A stretch of 16,857 bases of DNA from DUZB01 sp964407525 (GCA_964407525.1 CAYOWC010000084.1:1-16857); one strand, 5' to 3'. Counted from the stretch's first letter, positions 6,015 through 14,169 are shown. Translations and numbers: made by a program. The notes: generated from the sequence alone by a model not told the origin.

Positions 6015-7172
6015 ATGAAACAGCTATCGGAGCGTATTCGTCAGATATCGGCATCGAGAACCATCCGTCTGAGCGGTGTAATTGACAGTCTTCGAAAGAA
6101 AGGACACGATATCATCAATCTCGGCATCGGTGAACCGGACGAATCCCCCCCACCCGACGTTCTTTCCCAAACCGCTGCCGCTGTTACAGGGGGAGAAACC
6201 CGCTACGGCCCAGTGTCGGGAATTCCGGAACTACGCGAAGCCGTCGCCGGGCGTTTTGACAGCTATGGAGATGAGAATATCATCGTAACCAACGGGTCCA
6301 AGCAAGCCCTGTATATTGCGCTGCAAGTGCTTTGCAGTCCAGGAGACGAGGTTATCATCCCCCGGCCTTGCTGGGTCAGCTTCTGTGAACAGATCAGATT
6401 GGCCGGCGCCATACCGGTACTGGTGGATACGGTGGCCCATCAGCTTGATTGCAATGCCATTGAACGGGCTATAAATTCCCGAACCAAAGCAATCATCATC
6501 AACAGCCCCAATAACCCTACAGGCGCAGTCTATCCCCGGGAAGATCTGAGAAAGATTGCCGATCTGGCCCAGGCCCATGACCTGTATCTTATATCGGATG
6601 AGGCCTACGAAGCGTTTGTCTATGACGGATTAACCTATACCAGTCTCTTTGATTTTCCCCATATTCGGGAACGCCTGATTGTGGCGGGAAGTTTCTCGAA
6701 AACTTATTGCATGACAGGGTTCAGAATCGGGTATGCCGTTGCACCTGAACATATCATCTCCGCCATGTCGAGATTACAAAGTCATTTAGCGGGTAACGTG
6801 TGTACGTTTGTTCAGCACGGTGCACTGGCCGCCACCCAGCTAGACCCATCCGGTTTTGATCGCTGGAGGGACGCGCTGCAAAAAAAACGGGATTTGACCT
6901 TGGAAATGCTCAAGGAGTTGCCGTGCCACACCCCTCGCGGCGCATTTTACGTATTCCCCGACATCACCTGTTGTTTGAAAAACGGGGAAGGCGCCGAGGG
7001 TCTGGCAGCGGAAATATTGCAACGTGTCCGTGTGGCCGTGACGCCGGGCGAAGCGTTTGGCGGAAACGGGCATATTCGAATCTGTTACGCAATCGAAGAA
7101 AAACGGCTGGTCCAAGGGCTTGAGCGACTGACACAAATAATCAATAAAAGGATAGGAGCAAACTCACCATGA
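6015..7172 (+). CDS. PLP-dependent class I/II aminotransferase, probably aromatic
   Basis: The protein has 385 residues with the fold-type I signature set: TNGSKQAL cofactor region (92-99), SPNNPTG (164-170), the ISDEAYE aspartate and tyrosine (D195, Y198), the PLP lysine in SFSKTYCMTGFR (K229) and the carboxylate-binding arginine in HIRICYA (R355). It belongs to the AspC/AAT subgroup I-gamma, whose members use aspartate, aromatic amino acids or prephenate. Between aroB and tyrA the most economical role is transamination of 4-hydroxyphenylpyruvate to tyrosine, or of prephenate to arogenate; sequence alone does not decide. It starts after a 42-base gap with a GAGG element, and its stop overlaps the tyrA start (ATGA). 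Confidence 0.9.
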   Translation: MKQLSERIRQISASRTIRLSGVIDSLRKKGHDIINLGIGEPDESPPPDVLSQTAAAVTGGETRYGPVSGIPELREAVAGRFDSYGDENIIVTNGSKQALYIALQVLCSPGDEVIIPRPCWVSFCEQIRLAGAIPVLVDTVAHQLDCNAIERAINSRTKAIIINSPNNPTGAVYPREDLRKIADLAQAHDLYLISDEAYEAFVYDGLTYTSLFDFPHIRERLIVAGSFSKTYCMTGFRIGYAVAPEHIISAMSRLQSHLAGNVCTFVQHGALAATQLDPSGFDRWRDALQKKRDLTLEMLKELPCHTPRGAFYVFPDITCCLKNGEGAEGLAAEILQRVRVAVTPGEAFGGNGHIRICYAIEEKRLVQGLERLTQIINKRIGANSP

Positions 7173-7894
7173 TCGGAATTATCGGTTTCGGCAGATTCGG
7201 GCGCCTTATGGCTGGATATCTGGCTGAAGATTTTACGGTTAAGGTTTTCAACCGTAGCGACAAATCCGTAGAGATCGCTGAAGCGGGCGCCGTACCGGCG
7301 ACCCTGGCAGAGACATGCGGTCAAAAAATCGTTATCTTGAGCGTTCCTATTTCTAATATGCGAGAAATGCTCACCCAGATCGCGCCATTGTTGCAACCAG
7401 ATGCCATCGTGGCAGATGTCTGCTCCGTAAAGGTGTATCCAGCAGAGTGGATGGCAGCGGCGCTTCCGTCGTCGGTATCATTGCTGGCAACACACCCCAT
7501 GTTCGGTCCCGACAGCGCGGCCGACTCTCTCCATGACCGGAAAATCGTCCTCTGCAACGTGCGGGTACGTGACACCCAATATCAGAAAATAAAAGACTAC
7601 CTGATCGGAAAAGGACTCAACGTGATCGACACTACACCCGAAGAACATGACCGCCAGATCGCAGTCAGCCTCTCTCTCACCCATTTCATCGGTAGAGCAC
7701 TGGACGAATTCGGAGCGCAGGAACTCATTATCGATACGGAGGGCTACAAACGCCTACTCCATATTCTGGGGGTAGTGACCCATGATACCTGGCAGCTTTT
7801 CGTGGACATGCATCAATACAATCCCTATGCTCAGGAAAATCGGGAGGCATTTATGGCAGCCATGGCACGACTGGAGGAAAAACTGGAAAAATGA
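7169..7894 (+). CDS. tyrA: Prephenate/arogenate dehydrogenase
   Basis: It performs oxidative decarboxylation of prephenate (or arogenate) toward tyrosine. The protein has 241 residues, a compact form without chorismate mutase or ACT domains. It has a Rossmann motif GIIGFGRFGR (residues 3-12), VADVCSVK (81-88), the family signature ATHPMFGPDSA (107-117) and a helical C-terminal domain with EEHDRQIA (158-165) and SLTHFIG (169-175). With no ACT domain, allosteric tyrosine feedback on this enzyme is not evident, so control would fall on the leader and on DAHP synthase. Its ATG overlaps the aminotransferase stop, and an AGGAG lies about 11 bases upstream, so translation is likely coupled. It is the last gene of the operon. 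Confidence 0.93.
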   Translation: MIGIIGFGRFGRLMAGYLAEDFTVKVFNRSDKSVEIAEAGAVPATLAETCGQKIVILSVPISNMREMLTQIAPLLQPDAIVADVCSVKVYPAEWMAAALPSSVSLLATHPMFGPDSAADSLHDRKIVLCNVRVRDTQYQKIKDYLIGKGLNVIDTTPEEHDRQIAVSLSLTHFIGRALDEFGAQELIIDTEGYKRLLHILGVVTHDTWQLFVDMHQYNPYAQENREAFMAAMARLEEKLEK

Positions 7895-8092
7895 GAGAAT
7901 CTCTATATTGTTGTTTGCGTTCCCAAACGAAGGCTTTCTGATTGCTATACCACATTTCTCATGATAAAAATTTTATAGGCAGTGCCCATCCATTAATGGT
8001 ATTGTGGGCACCGTAGTTTCCAATTCAGAAATGAATAATCCCTCCAACGCGAAGGATCTACAAGTTGAATCCCGCAATCCGGCGCCTTCCGT

Positions 8093-8530
8093 TTGGAGTG
8101 TAAAGTTGAAATGACTCCGGCTACTCACAATTTTGACCCAATAAAACTCATCTCCCGATGGTCCCACAAACACCTTGGATATATCGCGGGCCTGGGACGT
8201 TTCGGGATAAACGCCCAGTTTATCACTCCTTCCGGATGTGCAGGACGACTCGGCAGTCTGGTGACTGATGCCAAGTTAGGAAACAGTCCCCTGGTCAGAG
8301 AAAAAGAACTATGCCTGCATAAGAAAGGTTACAAATGCCTTGTGTGCGTAGACCGGTGTCCAGTGAGCGCGGTGTCCGAATCGGGTATCACCCGTAAGCT
8401 TTGTTGGGAGCGCCTAAAATCCAATCTTCTTCAAACAGAGTCGCTTGCGGGTCTTGAAAACACGACCCACGTTTGCGGTAAATGCCAAGTCTTCGTGCCT
8501 TGCAGCCTGAGTGCTCCGAAGGAAAAGTAG
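8093..8530 (+). pseudogene. 5'-truncated epoxyqueuosine-reductase-like iron-sulfur protein
   Basis: The frame covers only the C-terminal half of a QueG-like Fe-S protein: PATHNFD, the SRWSHKHLGYIAGLGRFGIN core, the TPSGCAGRLGSLVTDA cofactor loop, a ferredoxin-like cluster C-x7-C-x2-C-x3-CP, and a final CGKC...VPCS group. Family members I know of are around 250 residues or more; here 145 residues are open from a TTG at 8093 (first ATG 8111). In-frame stops occur just upstream (8066, 8036). A different frame, 8004-8114, contains ESRNPAPSVWSV, which could be a decayed piece of the missing front, but this match is weak. It is likely a remnant with no function, or a short derivative. No strong ribosome binding site supports either start. 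Confidence 0.6.
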
Positions 8531-8545
8531 CGGCCTCGGTTTTTT
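8516..8545 (+). terminator. Probable Rho-independent terminator
   Basis: CCGAAGG (8516-8522) pairs with CCTCGG (8534-8539) with one bulged A, giving six pairs and an 11-base loop, followed by six T residues (8540-8545). It overlaps the end of the truncated Fe-S protein frame. Confidence 0.5.
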
Positions 8546-8556
8546 CGTTTCTTAAT

Positions 8557-8567
8557 TTAAGACTTAA
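8557..8567. promoter_or_regulatory. Short palindrome upstream of URO-D gene, possible operator
   Basis: TTAAGACTTAA is an 11-bp palindrome around a central A, 62 bases before the URO-D gene start and just after the terminator, in AT-rich DNA where a promoter would be expected. No clear -35/-10 pair was found, and the palindrome is short enough to be chance. Confidence 0.2.
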
Positions 8568-8628
8568 TTCAGGCCACTGATTCGTAAACGACCATGGCTT
8601 CAAACATTGGGGGAGGCATCGCTATATC

Positions 8629-9729
8629 ATGAACGGAAAAGAAAGAATCATCACTGCCCTCGAAATAAATGAACCGGATTGCGTACCCCTGTATATCCAC
8701 GGCGTCAATGAGGCTCCCATTATCGGGATCGGAAAACACCTCACCGACGGCCTTCCTGAACCACAGGATTTCAGGCTGATGAATGACATGGAAAAACTCA
8801 AGCTTGTGGATACGCTTTTCATGATCCATGAGCATTTTGACATTGACGGAATTACAACATTTGAAATCGGTCATGAAACCATGGTTGATGATCTCCATGT
8901 CAAAGATGGATTTGGTGTCATTTATAAACTTTCAGAGCATGGTATCCCTGTGCCCGTCGGTCACCCCATAAAAACTTTTGATGAATTAAAAGTATTCAAG
9001 CCCCCTGTTCCCAAAATAGAAGACCTGGGGCTTCTTCATCTGGCCGCAAATAGATTTAAGGATCGGAAAGCAATCTTCTGGCTCATGCGGGGCTCTTTTG
9101 TTCGTTCCTGGCGTTTAATAGGCATGACAAATCTCATGATGAATATGATTGAGAATCCTGAATTTGTTCATGAGGTTGCGCGGATAATGCTGGAATTTAA
9201 TCTTGCCCAACTTGATCTGCTGGTTGAAGCCGGTCTTGATGTGTTGGTCATTGAAGATGACATTGCAACAACCAAAACGCCCTTGATATCTCTGGAGCAT
9301 TTTGAAACGTTTGTAAATCATTACAATAGGCAGATCGTTCACAAAGCCCATGAAAAGGGTCTTAAAGTAATCAGGCACTCTGACGGGAACCTCTGGCCCC
9401 TTATGGATACCCTTCTTGCAACCGGCTATAACGGGATCAACCCCCTGGAACCCCAGGCAGGCATGGAAATAAAGAAGGTAAAAGAATATTGTGGCGATAA
9501 AATCTGCCTTCTGGGTAATATTGACTGCGTAGATCTCCTACCCTCTGGCACACCGGATCAAGTTGAACAGGCTGTTATACAGGCTATTGAAGATGGAGCA
9601 AAAGACGGCGGGCTGATTATCTGCTCTTCAAATTCCCTGCACCCAGGTGTTAATCCTGAAAATTGTATCGCCATGTTTCAAGCTGCTCGCAAACACGGCC
9701 AGTACAAAAAGACCGCAAACAATGACTAA
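8629..9729 (+). CDS. Uroporphyrinogen decarboxylase-family protein (URO-D/corrinoid methyltransferase superfamily)
   Basis: The protein has 366 residues with the URO-D TIM-barrel pattern: NGKERIITALEINEPD at the N-terminus, ETMVDDLHVKDGFGVIYK (83-100), LVIEDDIATTK (206-216), VIRHSDGNLWPLMD (247-260), INPLEPQAGM (270-279), LLGNIDC (294-300) and SSNSLHPGVNPEN (333-345). It lacks the arginine-rich N-terminal substrate loop that I associate with true HemE, so I place it among the URO-D-related methyltransferases that anaerobes use to demethylate methoxy or methylamine compounds. His250 and Cys300 are candidate metal ligands. No corrinoid protein or reductive activator is present nearby. GGGGGAGG lies about 12 bases before the ATG. 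The stop overlaps the start of the MFS gene, suggesting a transport-plus-catabolism pair; the substrate is unknown. Confidence 0.85.
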   Translation: MNGKERIITALEINEPDCVPLYIHGVNEAPIIGIGKHLTDGLPEPQDFRLMNDMEKLKLVDTLFMIHEHFDIDGITTFEIGHETMVDDLHVKDGFGVIYKLSEHGIPVPVGHPIKTFDELKVFKPPVPKIEDLGLLHLAANRFKDRKAIFWLMRGSFVRSWRLIGMTNLMMNMIENPEFVHEVARIMLEFNLAQLDLLVEAGLDVLVIEDDIATTKTPLISLEHFETFVNHYNRQIVHKAHEKGLKVIRHSDGNLWPLMDTLLATGYNGINPLEPQAGMEIKKVKEYCGDKICLLGNIDCVDLLPSGTPDQVEQAVIQAIEDGAKDGGLIICSSNSLHPGVNPENCIAMFQAARKHGQYKKTANND

Positions 9730-10975
9730 AAAACCGTCCTGGAAAATTTTCTGGTTGCTGTTTCTGCTTTACATGTTTGATTACATGGATCGCATGGTTA
9801 TTGTATCCCTTTTTCCATTTTTGAAACAGGATATGGGGATGACCGATGCCCAGTGCGGCCTCTTGGTATCAGCTGTTTATTGGTCGATTCTGATTTTCTC
9901 CTTTCCTGCCTCCATCCTTGTTGATCGCTGGAGTCGCACAAAAAGCATTTCCATCATGGCGACATTTTGGAGCATGGCTACTCTCGCGTGCGCATTCACG
10001 AAAACTTTTCCGCAGCTTTTGATCACCAGAACAGCCATCGGCATTGGTGAAGCAGGGTATGCGCCCGGCGGAACAGCTATGCTTTCTGCCAATTTCCCAA
10101 AAGAAAAAAGAGCAAAGATCCTTGGCCTATGGAATGCATCCATTCCCCTTGGAAGTGCACTTGGCATTGGAATCGGAGGATTTGTCGCCTATCACTTTGG
10201 CTGGCGCCATGCATTCGGGTTGGTGGCATTTCCCGGCCTTATCCTGGCCATACTATTTTACTTTGTCAAAGATTACAAAACCATACAACTCATTAAAAGA
10301 GAAAAAACCGGTAAAGAAACAAAAATGCAGTTCATTGATATGGCAAGACAATTTACCCATAATCAGACCCTGCTTTGCAACAACCTCGCCTTTGCCTTGA
10401 ATGTGTTTATCACCACTTCTCTTTTGACCTGGTTGCCCACATATTTTCACCGGTTTCAAAACCTTGCCATGGACAAGGCAAGTATGAAAGCCAGTTCCAT
10501 CATGCTTCTTGCAATCATTGGAGCACCCCTTGGTGGCTTCCTGGCGGATACGTGGATGAAAAAAAGGGGAAACGCCCGACTGCTGTTCCCGGCCGTATCA
10601 TCCAGTCTTACCGGGATTCTGCTTTTTATCGCCTTTGCCTATTTGCAGGGGAACGTTCAATATATTGTTCTGTTTCTCATCGGCATAACAGCCGTGGCGT
10701 TTGTCCCGTCAGGTGTAGCTGTAACCCAGGATGTGGTGCATCCGGGCCTTTGTGCAGTCTCATTAAGCCTGAACGTTATTATCCAGCATCTTTTGGGCTC
10801 AAGCCTTGCTCCCATTGTCATTGGAAAACTTTCTGACACATATGGCCTCGATAAGGCATTGACAATCCTGCCCATATTCGCATTTCTTGCAGGAATTTTA
10901 CTTTTTATCGGCTCCTTTTATTACAAAAAAGACCTTTATGCTGGGCGCTCCAATTTCTATGATCACACGTCCTGA
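9722..10975 (+). CDS. Major facilitator superfamily transporter
   Basis: This is an inner-membrane secondary transporter of 417 residues with about 12 hydrophobic segments. The loop after TM2 carries the MFS motif A variant DRWSRTKS (residues about 68-75), and TM4 contains RTAIGIGEAGYAPGG, typical of the ACS/spinster-like group that carries organic anions. The central loop (KREKTGKETK, near residue 200) separates the two six-helix halves. The start ATG 9722 lies inside the last codons of the URO-D-family gene (ATGACTAA overlap, 8 bases) and has no good ribosome binding site, so translation is probably coupled. Longer starts upstream would run through the URO-D coding sequence and are rejected. 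A joint role in import of the URO-D substrate is inferred from this overlap. Confidence 0.9.
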   Translation: MTKKPSWKIFWLLFLLYMFDYMDRMVIVSLFPFLKQDMGMTDAQCGLLVSAVYWSILIFSFPASILVDRWSRTKSISIMATFWSMATLACAFTKTFPQLLITRTAIGIGEAGYAPGGTAMLSANFPKEKRAKILGLWNASIPLGSALGIGIGGFVAYHFGWRHAFGLVAFPGLILAILFYFVKDYKTIQLIKREKTGKETKMQFIDMARQFTHNQTLLCNNLAFALNVFITTSLLTWLPTYFHRFQNLAMDKASMKASSIMLLAIIGAPLGGFLADTWMKKRGNARLLFPAVSSSLTGILLFIAFAYLQGNVQYIVLFLIGITAVAFVPSGVAVTQDVVHPGLCAVSLSLNVIIQHLLGSSLAPIVIGKLSDTYGLDKALTILPIFAFLAGILLFIGSFYYKKDLYAGRSNFYDHTS

Positions 10976-11007
10976 TTAGCGGATAATTTAAATATGGAAA
11001 TCATATC

Positions 11008-11244
11008 ATGAATGAACAGACGAATAACCCTCTCCACTGTGTGACCCTGGAAAAGATAGTGAACTTCCTCGTTGAACATTATGGCTGGGAAAAGTTAGGT
11101 AAACGCATTGACATACGGTGTTTCAACTCCGACCCCTCAGTGAGGTCAAGCCTCAAATTTCTGAGAAAGACGCCTTGGGCAAGAAAGAAAGTCGAGGACC
11201 TGTACCTTATTACTAAAAAGAACGAACAGAAAAAAGGAAGATGA
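11008..11244 (+). CDS. VF530-family (DUF2132) small DNA-binding protein
   Basis: The protein has 78 residues, full length for the family, and matches it throughout: NPLHCVTLEKIVNFLVEHYG, WEKLGKRIDIRCF, DPSVRSSLKFLRKTPWARKKVE. VF530 proteins are small alpha-helical proteins reported to bind DNA; the cellular role is not established to my knowledge. The lysine-rich tail (KKNEQKKGR) fits nucleic acid binding. ATGGAAA precedes the start at about 10 bases. It follows the MFS gene by 32 bases in the same direction, so may share its transcript, and is followed by a terminator. Confidence 0.92.
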   Translation: MNEQTNNPLHCVTLEKIVNFLVEHYGWEKLGKRIDIRCFNSDPSVRSSLKFLRKTPWARKKVEDLYLITKKNEQKKGR

Positions 11245-11338
11245 GACTAACATATCAAGAATGAGTATTCCGGAATTCTTATGAAAAAACATAACGGCCA
11301 GGGTTGCAATACGGAAAACTTGAATTACGTTACCTGTT

Positions 11339-11368
11339 CCCTTGCCGAATCGCGGCGGGGTTTTTTTT
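11339..11368 (+). terminator. Rho-independent terminator after VF530 gene
   Basis: GCCG (11344-11347) pairs with CGGC (11353-11356), extended by CCC (11339-11341) with GGG (11358-11360) across a small internal loop. Eight T residues follow (11361-11368). It would end the transcript carrying URO-D, MFS and VF530. Confidence 0.65.
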
Positions 11369-11381
11369 GTATAAGGCACTC

Positions 11382-11432
11382 GGCAAAGATAAATTAAACA
11401 TCTGACATCACCTAATTCAGGTCATCTTTGCC
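11382..11432. repeat. Inverted repeat 1 in leader of SLOG operon
   Basis: GGCAAAGAT (11382-11390) and its exact reverse complement ATCTTTGCC (11424-11432) are separated by 33 bases that contain smaller self-complementary pieces (TGAC...GTCA and ACCT...AGGT). This could be an RNA stem or a paired protein-binding site. No T-tract follows, so it is not a simple terminator. Confidence 0.5.
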
Positions 11433-11497
11433 CGATCCTCAACCAAAAGGTCCTCAAAATAAAAACACTATTTCTGTGGCCTTTTGCTTTCGGATCG
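11433..11497. repeat. Inverted repeat 2 in leader of SLOG operon
   Basis: Outer arms CGATCC (11433-11438) and GGATCG (11492-11497), and inner arms CAAAAGG (11444-11450) and CCTTTTG (11480-11486), are all exact. They are separated by matched five-base internal loops, around an AT-rich apical region. It begins immediately after inverted repeat 1. The stretch 11245-11590 otherwise holds only the terminator and no gene. Confidence 0.5.
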
Positions 11498-11590
11498 AAC
11501 CAATCTAACCCAAATATGCGCGTCATCTTGTTTAATTTATTTTTGCTGAGTCCCTAATCACACAACGTCTTAAAAACTGAGGAGAAAAAA

Positions 11591-12148
11591 ATGACAGACA
11601 TTTCAAAAATCACACTGTACAGCGGCGGCCACAAAGGGGCTGAGGCGGAATTCGGTAAACTGGCCGAGGCCTGGCACATGAAAGAGGTAAATATATCATT
11701 TGAAGGACACAATTCCGAGCGCACCCGGGGCGTCCAGGTACTGAACCAGGAAGAACTGCAAAAGGGTGATGTGAGCATGGAAATTGTATCCAAGCGGATG
11801 AAACGCACGTATTCCCGGACGGATAAAATCCGAAAAGTCATCCAGTCTATTTTTCACATGGTCAACAACGGCTACCAGGTCATTGCTGTCGGGTGGATAC
11901 AGGAGGACAATACCGTCAAAGGGGGAACCGGTTGGGGGGTTGAATTGGCAAAACTATTTAACCGACCACTGAGCGTTTTTGATCAGGAACAAAATGGATG
12001 GTTTTCCTGGGAAAACAACAAATGGGTTGAAAACACACCGGTAATTACCTCCAATACGTTTGCCGGCACCGGCACTCGCTACCTCTCAGATGACGGTAGA
12101 GAGGCACTGCATGATCTTTTCGTTCGGTCTTTTGGGCCTGCGGAGTAA
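11591..12148 (+). CDS. SLOG/LOG-like Rossmann-fold protein of unknown function
   Basis: The protein has 185 residues. The N-terminus LYSGGHKGAEAEFG (residues 9-22) has the glycine pattern of SLOG/LOG-type nucleotide-binding proteins. A central GYQVIAVGWI (94-103) leads to a second glycine motif VKGGTGWGVELA (109-120), the expected phosphate-binding helix. VFDQEQNGWFSW (129-140) and TFAGTGTRYLSDDGREAL (156-173) complete a pattern I recall from conserved hypothetical proteins of phages and bacteria. SLOG proteins bind or cleave nucleotide-derived ligands; the ligand here is unknown. The ribosome binding site GAGGAG lies eight bases before ATG 11591. It is the first gene of a tight unit with a methyltransferase 15 bases downstream. 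Confidence 0.65.
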   Translation: MTDISKITLYSGGHKGAEAEFGKLAEAWHMKEVNISFEGHNSERTRGVQVLNQEELQKGDVSMEIVSKRMKRTYSRTDKIRKVIQSIFHMVNNGYQVIAVGWIQEDNTVKGGTGWGVELAKLFNRPLSVFDQEQNGWFSWENNKWVENTPVITSNTFAGTGTRYLSDDGREALHDLFVRSFGPAE

Positions 12149-12163
12149 AAACAACAAAACAAA

Positions 12164-12817
12164 ATGACCAAATACGGTGATCCCCATTGTCCGTTGTGCA
12201 GTAATGAAAATTTAGATTTGTTTTTTGAGGACAAAAAAAGAATCTACCTGCGCTGCTCTTATTGTAAATTGGTCTTTGTTCCCAGTCGCTATTGGCTTAG
12301 CGCCGAAGAAGAAAAGGCAATATACGATTTGCATGAAAACGATGCACAGGATGAGGGCTATCGCCAATTTCTATCCCGATTAAGTGTACCGCTGTTAGAG
12401 AAGCTGGGTTCTAAACAAAAAGGATTGGATTTTGGCTGTGGCCCAGGGCCGGCCTTGTCGGTCCTGTTAGAACAGCAAGGTCATCAAGTGGATCTCTACG
12501 ATCCATTTTTTTATGACGATCCTTCCGTTTTTTCTAAAAGCTATGATTTCATATGTGCCACTGAAGTAGTGGAACATCTGCACAACCCTGACAAAGAATT
12601 TTCCACACTTTTTGGGATATTAAAACGAGGCGGCCGGCTGGGTATTATGACTAAGCTGGTGACGAATAAACAGGCTTTCAGTAAATGGCATTATATTCGG
12701 GATATGACGCATATTTGCTTTTATACTCGGAACACCTTTGAATATTTAACACAGCGCTACCATGCCAGACTCAGCTTCATCGCAAATGATGTAATATTGT
12801 TCAATAGCAGGCCTTGA
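12164..12817 (+). CDS. Class I SAM-dependent methyltransferase with N-terminal zinc ribbon
   Basis: The protein has 217 residues. A four-cysteine zinc ribbon (Cys9, Cys12, Cys31, Cys34) precedes a Rossmann methyltransferase domain: motif I LDFGCGPGP (88-96), acidic loop VDLYDP, post-motif ICATEVVEHLHNPDKEF and GILKRGGRLGIMTKL (motif III region). The fold is clear, the substrate is not; Zn-ribbon versions of this size are common among enzymes that methylate small molecules or tailor surface polysaccharides. Hydrophobic residues at the C-terminus are part of the fold rather than a membrane segment. There is no good ribosome binding site before ATG 12164, suggesting dependence on translation of the upstream gene. 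The amidase gene follows after four bases. Confidence 0.85.
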   Translation: MTKYGDPHCPLCSNENLDLFFEDKKRIYLRCSYCKLVFVPSRYWLSAEEEKAIYDLHENDAQDEGYRQFLSRLSVPLLEKLGSKQKGLDFGCGPGPALSVLLEQQGHQVDLYDPFFYDDPSVFSKSYDFICATEVVEHLHNPDKEFSTLFGILKRGGRLGIMTKLVTNKQAFSKWHYIRDMTHICFYTRNTFEYLTQRYHARLSFIANDVILFNSRP

Positions 12818-12821
12818 CTAG

Positions 12822-14126
12822 ATGAATTCCGAAGAATTACTACAGAACTTTAAAAACGACGGAAATGCAGCAATCCTTTATTATCAAGAACTTATCGATC
12901 ACATATCGGAACGAGAAAAGGTACTTCACGCCTTGGTTGATGGCACTTTTCAGCCAAATTGCATATTGCGTGAAGTAAAGCGTGCGGTCGCTGAATACAG
13001 TGGAAGCATGCCGATCCCCCCACTTTTTTGTCTTCCCATAGGTGTAAAAGATATCTTTCGAGTAAATGGTTTTCCTACTCGTTGCGGCTCAAAACTTCCA
13101 ATAGAGCTATTTGAAGGGACAGAGGCCTCCTGTGTCTCTCGACTTAAAAAGGCCGGTACAATCATCATCGGCAAGACGGTTACGGCGGAATTCGCCGGGC
13201 CTGAACCAGGCCCAACCTGCAATCCCCATAACGCTGAGTATACTCCCGGTGGTTCAAGCAGCGGTTCAGCCGCGGGGGTTTCGGCGGGCTATTTTCCTGT
13301 AGCCTTCGGAACTCAAACGCTGGGGTCCATTACCCGTCCAGCGGCCTATTGTGGTATTTTCGGGATCAAGCCTTCCTTCGGCCGGGTATCAACCGATGGC
13401 ATCTTCCTCTTTTCTGAATCCGCAGATCATGTAGGTTTGTTCTTTCCGGACTTGAGTTTGGCTTCTCTTGTACTGGAGACTCTGGTGGATGATTGGGCAA
13501 CAGAACCAGTTGCCCCCAATGCCTCGTTGAAACTGGGTATCCCAACCGGACCCTACCTGGTTCAAGCATCGACACGTGAGCTGGAAAATTTTGATAAGGC
13601 CGTTCTCGCTTTAAAAACAGCCGGTCACACTATAGAAGAAATTGCCGGTTTCAACAATATTGAAGCCCTGAATCGTTCTCACCTTCGTATGGTTGCTCGC
13701 GAATTTACTCGCAACCATTCAGACTGGTACCAACAGTACGCAGATCTTTATCGCCCTCGAACAAAGGTCTATTTTCCAAAGGGAGAGAGTATAAACGATG
13801 ACGAGTTAGAGAAAATGGTAGCCCAACGTCACGAATTCAGGGAACAAGTTGAGAGAATAATGACAGCGCACCAACTGGATGCGTGGATTTGTCCATCAGC
13901 GACCGGTACAGCGCCAAGAGGTCTTGAATCCACAGGCGATCCTATTATGAGTATTCCCTGGACCAATTGCGGACTTCCTACGATCTCTGTACCTTACTGG
14001 AACAATCAAGAACCGCTTCCCCATGGGCTCCAATGTGTCGGATATTTCAATCAGGACGAAAAACTGTTGCTGCAAACGAAAGAAATTGCTACAGCACTGA
14101 CAAACGCCGAAAAAACAAGCGCTTAG
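12822..14126 (+). CDS. Amidase-signature family hydrolase
   Basis: The protein has 434 residues, normal for the family. The Ser-cisSer-Lys triad is visible: Lys76 in LPIGVKDIF, the cis-Ser in TPGGSSSGSA (about 146) and nucleophile Ser169 in TLGSITRPAA. The segment GIKPSFGRVS follows as expected. It resembles GatA-like and allophanate-hydrolase-like amidases, but the absence of gatB/gatC and the context argue against the Glu-tRNA amidotransferase subunit. It starts four bases after the methyltransferase stop, so the two are probably made together. The substrate is unknown; hydrolysis of an amide made or modified by the neighbouring enzymes is a guess. It has no signal peptide, so is presumably cytoplasmic. 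Confidence 0.9.
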   Translation: MNSEELLQNFKNDGNAAILYYQELIDHISEREKVLHALVDGTFQPNCILREVKRAVAEYSGSMPIPPLFCLPIGVKDIFRVNGFPTRCGSKLPIELFEGTEASCVSRLKKAGTIIIGKTVTAEFAGPEPGPTCNPHNAEYTPGGSSSGSAAGVSAGYFPVAFGTQTLGSITRPAAYCGIFGIKPSFGRVSTDGIFLFSESADHVGLFFPDLSLASLVLETLVDDWATEPVAPNASLKLGIPTGPYLVQASTRELENFDKAVLALKTAGHTIEEIAGFNNIEALNRSHLRMVAREFTRNHSDWYQQYADLYRPRTKVYFPKGESINDDELEKMVAQRHEFREQVERIMTAHQLDAWICPSATGTAPRGLESTGDPIMSIPWTNCGLPTISVPYWNNQEPLPHGLQCVGYFNQDEKLLLQTKEIATALTNAEKTSA

Positions 14127-14169
14127 GACTCACTGTAACTTCTCAAAAAGTTCTGGCGATCTATCCGTA

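Noticed and set aside
7895..7945. Hairpin GTTTG/CAAAC after tyrA as an operon terminator
   Set aside because: Five weak pairs and no T-tract follow; not supportable as a terminator.
12822..14126. GatA subunit of Glu-tRNA(Gln) amidotransferase
   Set aside because: No gatB or gatC nearby, and the gene sits in a unit with a SLOG protein and a methyltransferase; the broader amidase-signature call is safer.
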